Assembly (NCBI RefSeq): GCF_900156475.1
Contig: NZ_FTNR01000007.1
Location: 62,001-126,000, forward strand
Direction: 5' to 3'
Source: Natronorubrum thiooxidans
GTDB lineage: Archaea > Halobacteriota > Halobacteria > Halobacteriales > Natrialbaceae
DNA length: 64,000 nt
How positions within the stretch are numbered: the stretch's first letter is position 1; every line of letters starts with the position of its first letter. This document shows positions 58,282 to 64,000 of the stretch, in pieces. Under the pieces are notes generated by a model, which saw nothing but the letters and a program-made list of their open reading frames with translations, did no database searches and was not told the origin of the DNA. The translations under genes were made by a program, and so were the position numbers.

Positions 58282-60240
58282 ATGGAACATCGTTTAGACA
58301 CAAAGAACCGAGACGTCCCAGACGAAGCAACGCTTGAAGTGAATAATATCGGTGGGATCGATGAGACCACGGTGTCGTTCCGACAGGGGGTGACAGTGCT
58401 CTCCGGTCGAAATGCGACGAACCGGACCTCACTGTTACAAGCAATCATGGCTGCACTCGGCAGCAATCAGGTGAGTCTCAAAGCCGACGCGACGGAAGGC
58501 AGTGCCGTCCTCGAGTTCGGCGATGAAACCTATCGACGGACGCTCACACGTCGAAGCGGCACGATTGCCACGGACGGAGAGCCGTACCTCGAGGACCCGG
58601 AACTTGCCGATCTGTTTGCCTTCCTCCTCGAGTCGAACGAGGCACGACAGGCCGTCGCTCGCGGCGACGACCTCCGCGAACTGATCATGCGCCCGGTCGA
58701 TACCGCCGCAATCAAATCGGAGATCGAACAATACGAACAGCGAAAGCGCAACCTCGACGACCAGCTTGCAGAACTCGACGACCTCGAAGGGCGTCTCCCC
58801 GACCTCGAGGCAAAGCGGACACGCGTCACTGACGAAATCGAGACGCTACAAGCAGAACTCGAGACGGCCCAAAACAAACTCGAAGAGACGAACGTTGACG
58901 TCGAAGAGCGCCGAGAGGAACAGTCCGAACTCGAGGCAAAGCTCGACGACGTCCGTGAGACGCGATCCGAGATCGAACACACCCGAAACCGAATCGAGAC
59001 CGAACGCGCGAGCATCGAGGCTCTCGAGGAAGAGCAAGACGAAGTTCAGGACACACTCGAGTCGCTCTCGACGGGTGATGAGACGGAGATCGGACGTCTT
59101 GAGGCGGAGATTGAGACCCTTCAGGCCGAAAAGGCTGACCTCTCCGAAGAGATCTCCCAGTTACAGAGCACCATCCAGTTCAACGAACAGCTCCTCGAGG
59201 AGCCGGATTCGTTCCTCGCAGAGACGAACGAGACCGATGACGGCCCCCTGACGGACCAGTTGCTCGGCGATTCGGAGACGGTCACGTGCTGGACCTGTGG
59301 ATCGTCAGTTGCTCGAGACCAGATCGAAACGACGATCGAACAGCTCCGAACCGCACGACAGGAGCGACTCGAGGAGCGCTCCGAGATCAGTGCCGACCTT
59401 AACGATCGGCGGGAGACGCTGTCGAACATCAACGAAAACCGCACCGAGTACCAACAGACACAGCGGCGTCTCGAGTCGATCGCCGACGAGATCGACCGTC
59501 GAAGCGATCGAATCGAAGAGTTGACCGAGGAGCGTGAGGCACTCGCCGACGAAATCGACGAACTCGAAGCCGAGATCGAAGCTCTCGAAACCGAAGAGTA
59601 CAGCGGCGTGCTCGACCAGCACAAGGAGGTCAACCAACTCGAGTTCGAACTCGAGCGCAAAGAGCGCGAGCGTGACGAGATTGAAGACGAGATCGCCGAG
59701 ACCGAAGATCGTCTCGACGGTCGCGAGGGACTTGAGGCCCGCCGGGAGGACGTCACTGACGAACTGACGGCGCTTCGCACTCGAATCGACCAGATCGAGG
59801 CCAACGCGGTCGAGGCGTTCAACGAGCACATGGAAAACCTCCTCGAGACACTCCAGTACGAGAATCTCGATCGGATCTGGATCGATCGGACTACCCGTGA
59901 GGTTCGTGAGGGTCGCCGGAAAGTCTCGAAATCGTCGTTCGATCTCAAAATCGTGCGAAGCACCGACGACGGTGCGGCCTACGAGGACACGATCGACCAC
60001 CTGAGTGAGAGCGAACGGGAAGTGACTGGGCTCGTATTCGCACTGGCCGGATACCTCGTTCACGACGTCTACGAGACGGTTCCGGTTATGCTCCTTGACT
60101 CGCTCGAGGCGATCGATGCTGAACGGATCGCAACGCTTGTCGAGTACTTCGAGTCGTATGTTCCGTATCTCGTCGTGGCGTTGTTAGAAGAGGACGCACA
60201 GGCAGTCGAAGGAGGCCACGGTGTAATCACGGATATCTAA
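58282..60240 (+). CDS. sph: Archaea-specific SMC-related protein (Sph)
   Basis: A 652-aa SMC/Rad50-like ATPase. The N-terminal head has VTVLSGRNATNRTSLLQAIM (residues 38-57): the Walker A lysine position is Arg48 (NRTS), typical of Sph proteins but not of SMC or Rad50. Two long coiled-coil arms (about 150-320 and 350-530) flank a zinc-hook-like CWTC at residues 336-339. The C-terminal head has IDHLSESEREVTGLVFALAG (signature motif) and VPVMLLDSLEAIDAERIATL (Walker B, D-loop). ATG 58282 is used. It lies next to rdfA and probably works with it in cell-shape control. Confidence 0.9.
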   Translation: MEHRLDTKNRDVPDEATLEVNNIGGIDETTVSFRQGVTVLSGRNATNRTSLLQAIMAALGSNQVSLKADATEGSAVLEFGDETYRRTLTRRSGTIATDGEPYLEDPELADLFAFLLESNEARQAVARGDDLRELIMRPVDTAAIKSEIEQYEQRKRNLDDQLAELDDLEGRLPDLEAKRTRVTDEIETLQAELETAQNKLEETNVDVEERREEQSELEAKLDDVRETRSEIEHTRNRIETERASIEALEEEQDEVQDTLESLSTGDETEIGRLEAEIETLQAEKADLSEEISQLQSTIQFNEQLLEEPDSFLAETNETDDGPLTDQLLGDSETVTCWTCGSSVARDQIETTIEQLRTARQERLEERSEISADLNDRRETLSNINENRTEYQQTQRRLESIADEIDRRSDRIEELTEEREALADEIDELEAEIEALETEEYSGVLDQHKEVNQLEFELERKERERDEIEDEIAETEDRLDGREGLEARREDVTDELTALRTRIDQIEANAVEAFNEHMENLLETLQYENLDRIWIDRTTREVREGRRKVSKSSFDLKIVRSTDDGAAYEDTIDHLSESEREVTGLVFALAGYLVHDVYETVPVMLLDSLEAIDAERIATLVEYFESYVPYLVVALLEEDAQAVEGGHGVITDI

Positions 60241-60862
60241 CCACCGTCACGAGTGTGATGCGGACATTCCGTTCTGAGCGATGGATTACAGGGGTATGCT
60301 TGTAATAGCGTGTCGGCTATCGTCGAGTCCGGCTGGCAGCCCTCTTGTGCCAACTGGCGTAAATCTCACATCAATCGTACAGCTGTCGTGCGATCAGTAG
60401 TCTCTCGGCTGTCAGCAGTGACGAACGTCGGTGCTCAGTTTTGATGAAAGATATTCCGACTTTCCCGGAAAAATTCTGTGAGGAATGATGCGAGTTTCGT
60501 CTCGAAACGAGCGAGAACGAGACACAGTTATCGAGGATATCTAATAAATAATCCCGTGCCGGTCCTGGATCGTGGTTTCTCTTTCATCATTGACTACACT
60601 GAATAAGAGGATATTACTATAATATAATCACTTGAAGGTGATTCGACTCTGCCGGAACTGAATTCATTTAGTAGAGGTATGTTAACAGTCCACAAGTAAG
60701 TGTGAATATCTGCCTTCTGGACTTCTTCGGTATCTTATCCACGTTTCGAGTGATGGATAACCGGAAAACTGTACTGAATATGTATCTCGGATTTCACCCA
60801 AATTCGAAAATGTATCCGGCGGAGTCGAAACCTTTCTGTAGCTTGCGGTTGTGGGTCCAATC
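60241..60862. other. AT-rich gap with possible operators upstream of the IclR gene
   Basis: No gene is supported in 620 bases. A perfect dyad AATCAC-TTGAAG-GTGATT sits at 60626-60643, and a near direct repeat (ATGTATCTCGG at 60780, ATGTATCCGGC at 60810) lies 45-85 nt before the IclR start. Either may bind the IclR regulator, which often controls its own gene. Confidence 0.35.
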
Positions 60863-61615
60863 ATGGGAGGGAAATCCAACAGGTCGGTCGAACGGGCCTT
60901 CACGCTCGTCGACGAACTCGCAGAAAACGGTGGTGGGGGCGTTTCAGAACTCGCCGAACGGCTCGATATGCCCGTCAGTACCGTTCACGACTACTTGCAG
61001 GCACTCATCACAACGGGATACGTGACGAAAGATGACAAGGAATACCAGACGACGACACGGTTTCTCGAGGTCGGCCACCGGCAGCGACATCGGTTAGAGG
61101 TGTTCAAAGCCGTTCGTGACGAACTCGAGGACGTCGCTGTGGAGACCGGTGAACACGCAACCCTGCTTATCGAAGAAGCCGATCAGGCGGTGATCCTTGC
61201 GGTTCAGGAAGGGCCGGACGCCGTCAATCTTTTTGCGTATCCTGGTGCTCGGATGCCACTGCACGCGACCGCGCCAGGAAAGGCGATGCTCGCATACATG
61301 CCCAACGAGCGAGTCGATGCGATCATCGACCGACACGGTCTCGTTGCAGTGACGTCTCGAACGATCACCGATGCCGACGTCCTGTTCGAGCAACTCGAGT
61401 CCGTTCGCCAACAGGGGTATGCGATCGACGAGGGAGAACGCATCGCGGGCATGGTTTGTATCGCAGCGCCGATCCTCGATAAGAGCGATCAGATTCGCGG
61501 GTCGATCTGTGTCTGTGGGCCACAGAGTCGGATCGACGAGACACGTCGCGACGAGATCGCAGACGTCGTCAAGCGGGCCGCAAACGTTACGCAGGTGAAC
61601 CTGGACTACGTGTAG
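60863..61615 (+). CDS. IclR family transcription regulator
   Basis: A 250-aa regulator. The N-terminal winged helix is SNRSVERAFTLVDELAENGG, VSELAERLDMPVSTVHDYLQ, ALITTGYVTKDDKEYQTTTR. The C-terminal ligand-binding domain has HATLLIEEADQAVILAVQEG, YPGARMPLHATAPGKAMLAY (the conserved G-x-x-x-P-L-H-x-x-A-x-G-K-A) and RIAGMVCIAAPILDKSDQIR. Haloarchaeal IclR proteins control sugar or aromatic catabolism. Here the neighbours on the other strand are an F420-type oxidoreductase, an enoyl-CoA hydratase and a CoA-transferase, which are candidate targets. ATG 60863 is used; GTG 60851 is possible. Confidence 0.9.
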   Translation: MGGKSNRSVERAFTLVDELAENGGGGVSELAERLDMPVSTVHDYLQALITTGYVTKDDKEYQTTTRFLEVGHRQRHRLEVFKAVRDELEDVAVETGEHATLLIEEADQAVILAVQEGPDAVNLFAYPGARMPLHATAPGKAMLAYMPNERVDAIIDRHGLVAVTSRTITDADVLFEQLESVRQQGYAIDEGERIAGMVCIAAPILDKSDQIRGSICVCGPQSRIDETRRDEIADVVKRAANVTQVNLDYV

Positions 61616-61655
61616 GATACTCGACTCGGTTTGGTTTGAGGCTCGTAACGAGTGA

Positions 61656-62639
61656 TTACGACTTCGACACTGGGGCAAGCGCTTCGATCGTTCCTTCGGC
61701 CAGTTCGTCGGCAGCTTGTTCCGGAATCGTCACCAGTGGCCGATCGATCGCGGTCTCGGCGACGAGGTCCCGAAGCTGTTCGCGTGCGTCGTCCGGCGTG
61801 CCGGCGACACCGAGATCGTGGACCATTTCGTCCGTCACGAGGCTGGTAGCCTCCCCGCGGTCACCCGCCTGCCACGCCTCGGCGACGCGTTCGGCACGGT
61901 CGGGGAACTGGGTTGCGACCGCCTTTTGATAGCCGTCGGCGCTGCCTGCGTAGTAGGCGATGTGGCCACGAACGGCGTCGTAGGCTTCGTCGGCGTCGTC
62001 GCTGACCGCCGCCGGAACGTATGGGGCGATCGTAATCTCGTCCGGATCACGATCGGCCTCACGAGCCGTGCGTTCGACGACTTCGAAGGCGTTCTCGAGT
62101 TCGGAAAACGGGATATTGTGTGGCATCCACCCGTCACAGAGTCGTCCGACGACGCGTCGGTTGGCCGGGCCGAGCGCCGCGTGATACACTGGGACGTCCG
62201 CGTTGACTGGCGGAACGCCGTTGACGCTGAGCAGTTCCCCGTCGTAGTCGACTGGCTCGTCGTCCCGCAGGATTTTTGTGATGATCTCGATCGTCTCGTG
62301 GGAGCGACGAACGGGCCGTTCGAACGCCATGCCGTGGACGTTTTCGACGGCCGTCGGCGTACTCGTCCCGACACCAAACGACGCACGCCCGTCCGAGACC
62401 TGATCGAGCGTCGCTGCAGTCATCGCGAGGACGGCCGGCGTCCGCGAAAAGACGTTCACGATGGCCGTTCCGATCTCGACGTCGTCAGTCATCGCGGCGA
62501 TTTCGGCGAGTTTGACGACGGAGCTCGTTCCCCAGAGCTCCCCCATCCAGACGGAGTCATACCCCTGTTGTTCCGCGTCGATCGCGAGATCGGTCGGGTC
62601 GTGTGCGCCGGTTCGTGGGATTACCAGGCCGAGATGCAT
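61656..62639 (-). CDS. LLM-class flavin/F420-dependent oxidoreductase
   Basis: A 327-aa TIM-barrel oxidoreductase of the luciferase-like group that includes methylenetetrahydromethanopterin reductase (Mer); F420 is the likely cofactor in archaea. MHLGLVIPRTGAHDPTDLAI, DSVWMGELWGTSSVVKLAEI, VEIGTAIVNVFSRTPAVLAM, GRASFGVGTSTPTAVENVHG (G-x-G-x-S/T phosphate site) and DVPVYHAALGPANRRVVGRL follow the family order. It matches a haloarchaeal subfamily often named for NP1902A (from memory). The substrate is not known. It is convergent with the IclR gene and in line with the beta-oxidation-type genes beyond it. Confidence 0.87.
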   Translation of the reverse strand: MHLGLVIPRTGAHDPTDLAIDAEQQGYDSVWMGELWGTSSVVKLAEIAAMTDDVEIGTAIVNVFSRTPAVLAMTAATLDQVSDGRASFGVGTSTPTAVENVHGMAFERPVRRSHETIEIITKILRDDEPVDYDGELLSVNGVPPVNADVPVYHAALGPANRRVVGRLCDGWMPHNIPFSELENAFEVVERTAREADRDPDEITIAPYVPAAVSDDADEAYDAVRGHIAYYAGSADGYQKAVATQFPDRAERVAEAWQAGDRGEATSLVTDEMVHDLGVAGTPDDAREQLRDLVAETAIDRPLVTIPEQAADELAEGTIEALAPVSKS

Positions 62640-62719
62640 ATCTCCACGTTTGGGGTTTATCCTGATAAATCATTCTGCGAATGTGACCAGCGGAAAACGG
62701 CCGCTCGCTCGGTTGTTCG

Positions 62720-63508
62720 CTACCGACCGACGAACTCGGGGTCGCCGTCGCCGAAAAAGGCCTCGAGCCCGATTTCGTAGTCGTCCGTCTTGGACGCGCC
62801 GGCGATCGCGTCGGCTTCCACGGCCAACTGCCCCTCGAGACCGCGCTCGTAGCTGTCGGTCAGCAGTTGGGTCGCTGTCCCGAGTGCGTGTGTCGGTCCA
62901 GCCGCGAGCTCCGAGGCGACGGCCTTGAGTCGCTCGTCGAACTCGCCGGCGGGTGCGACTTCGGTTGCGAGTCCCATCTCGACGGCCTCGTCGGGGGCAA
63001 TCGCCTCGTCACGGAGGACGATCTCTTTGGCCGTACGGAGCCCCACGAGTCGCGGCAGAAAGAAGGTTGCACCGCCATCGCCTGTTAGCCCAATTCCGGG
63101 ATAGGCAAACTTCAGCGTTGCATCCTCGCCAAGCACAACCAGGTCCGGCATCAGCGCGAGACTAAAACCAATCCCAGCAGCGATACCGTTGATCCCCCCG
63201 ATGACGGGTGTCTTCGCGCGGTGGAACTGGATGATCGCCTCGTGGGCGCGGCCGGCCAGTTCTCGAAGGTGGGGTGCGTCGGAGCCATCGCCAGCGAGTT
63301 GCGAGAGGTCAGCACCGGAGCCGAAGAAGGTCCCCTCGTGGGTCAACACGATACACCGGGTGTCTGGATCGTCGCCGAGTGTCGTGGCAACCGAAACCAG
63401 TTCGTTCGCCATCTCGAGTGTGAGTGCGTTCCGGCCGGCCGTGCTCTCGAGTGTGACCGTCGCCACGCCGTCGCCGTGGTCGACAGAGAGGTTTTCGTAC
63501 GTAGCCAT
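62720..63508 (-). CDS. Enoyl-CoA hydratase/isomerase family protein
   Basis: A 262-aa crotonase-fold enzyme acting on an acyl-CoA, probably hydrating an enoyl-CoA in fatty or branched-chain acid breakdown. RNALTLEMANELVSVATTLG and VLTHEGTFFGSGADLSQLAG (oxyanion-hole residues, with Ser before Gly-Ala-Asp-Leu) come first, then AKTPVIGGINGIAAGIGFSL and KFAYPGIGLTGDGGATFFLP, which sits at the catalytic Glu loop. The second catalytic Glu position reads Asp-Gly-Gly (TGDGGAT), so isomerase or another crotonase activity is possible. The C-terminus is standard. ATG 63508 (MATYENLSV) is chosen; upstream in-frame residues are not family-like. Confidence 0.87.
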   Translation of the reverse strand: MATYENLSVDHGDGVATVTLESTAGRNALTLEMANELVSVATTLGDDPDTRCIVLTHEGTFFGSGADLSQLAGDGSDAPHLRELAGRAHEAIIQFHRAKTPVIGGINGIAAGIGFSLALMPDLVVLGEDATLKFAYPGIGLTGDGGATFFLPRLVGLRTAKEIVLRDEAIAPDEAVEMGLATEVAPAGEFDERLKAVASELAAGPTHALGTATQLLTDSYERGLEGQLAVEADAIAGASKTDDYEIGLEAFFGDGDPEFVGR

Positions 63509-63626
63509 ATCGGTCGTTGATTTCTCCCGCGAGATGTTAACGATACTGATCCCTGACGCCGCTTGCAGCGGCCACAGCGAACGAGTGTGTACTCTCGCCA
63601 CGAAATGACGATGCCGCGGGCCGCGA

Positions 63627-64000
63627 TCAGTTGACGTACTCGGTCAGATCGAGCGGCTCCGCCCGGAAGAGATCCGGATTCATTTCGGCTACATCGTCTG
63701 CGACTGCGGGCGTACACTCGAGTTGGTCGAGGACGTCCGCCTCGAGGTCGATACCGGGTGCGACTTCGACGAGTGTGAGTCCGCCTTCACGAAGGTCGAA
63801 GACGGCTCGTTCGGTGACGTACCGAACTGGCTGGTCGATCTCGCGGGCGTACTCACCGCTGAAGGTGATCTGCTCGACGGACTCGAGGAACTTCGGCTGG
63901 TCGCCCTCGCGTTCGATCGCGAGTTCGCCGTCGCCGACGTCGAGTTCGAGGCCGTTGGTCGTCAGTGTCCCGCAGAAGACGACCGTCTCGGCGTTCTGGG
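63627..64000 (-). CDS. Acyl-CoA:acetate/3-oxoacid CoA-transferase, C-terminal part (cut by window end)
   Basis: The minus-strand frame stays open from the window edge to TGA 63629-63627 and encodes at least 124 residues. FSGEYAREIDQPVRYVTERA, VFDLREGGLTLVEVAPGIDL and DVLDQLECTPAVADDVAEM match the C-terminal end of family I CoA-transferases (propionate or 3-oxoacid CoA-transferase, alpha and beta fused), where this segment closes the beta half. It moves CoA between an acyl-CoA and a free acid. It lies in line with the enoyl-CoA hydratase gene and is probably part of the same catabolic set. The start lies beyond the window. Confidence 0.8.
   Translation of the reverse strand, partial: QNAETVVFCGTLTTNGLELDVGDGELAIEREGDQPKFLESVEQITFSGEYAREIDQPVRYVTERAVFDLREGGLTLVEVAPGIDLEADVLDQLECTPAVADDVAEMNPDLFRAEPLDLTEYVN

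Overview
The window is a stretch of chromosome-like DNA from a halophilic archaeon (class Halobacteria). The type suggested is a Natrialbales-like genus; that genus-level guess is inference. The evidence is high G+C outside the promoters, very acidic proteins, leaderless starts with a TATA-like box about 27-35 nt before the ATG, ATGA/GTGA stop-start overlaps, and haloarchaeal families: bacterio-opsin-activator HTH_10 regulators, RdfA, the archaea-specific SMC-related protein Sph, a PGF-type surface anchor, HerA-like ATPases and FlaJ/TadC-type pilus genes. No tRNA, rRNA, CRISPR array or intact insertion sequence was seen.

Layout. (1) 1-24.8 kb and 34.5-38.5 kb form a split surface-polysaccharide/glycosylation region: a flippase, GT61 and GT4 glycosyltransferases, UDP-GlcNAc 2-epimerase, two polysaccharide deacetylases, two DUF354 proteins, two FemAB/GNAT-like transferases, two phosphodiesterase/sulfatase-fold proteins, a Gfo/Idh/MocA-DUF362-SDR operon and a DegT-type aminotransferase. 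Many of these share an unusual promoter box, ATAACAAA. (2) 10.1-15.4 kb also holds a tandem LMW-phosphatase/arsenate-reductase pair and a surface glycoprotein. (3) 24.8-34.3 kb is mostly regulation and housekeeping: UspA, two HTH_10 regulators, small haloarchaeal proteins, GlmS and a winged-helix protein.

(4) 38.4-44.4 kb is the most striking part. A coiled-coil HerA-like ATPase and a ParA ATPase diverge from a non-coding region of about 960 bp. This region is filled with short arrays of 9-bp repeats (core GTGTACAC). ParA overlaps a small acidic protein with a ribbon-helix-helix-like C-terminus, and an XPB-type helicase converges on the pair. I read this as a chromosomal DNA partition locus with its centromere.

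(5) 44.4-54.5 kb is a type IV pilus/secretion-like locus: a TadA/CpaF-type ATPase, a duplicated TadC-type platform, two MinD-like ATPases (one fused to a KaiC-like domain with a decayed P-loop), a second HerA-like ATPase, a coiled-coil protein and three single-span pseudopilin-like proteins. Six transcription units here start with nearly the same 33-nt promoter-leader. (6) 54.6-57.0 kb is a tandem pair of membrane proteins with TrkA-C-like domains. (7) 57.5-60.2 kb is the cell-shape pair rdfA-sph. (8) 60.9-64.0 kb is catabolic: an IclR regulator, an F420-type LLM oxidoreductase, an enoyl-CoA hydratase and a CoA-transferase cut by the window end.

Four copies of an ~80-bp nested palindrome (1.3, 28.7, 34.3 and 47.9 kb) each begin exactly at the TGA stop codon of a gene.
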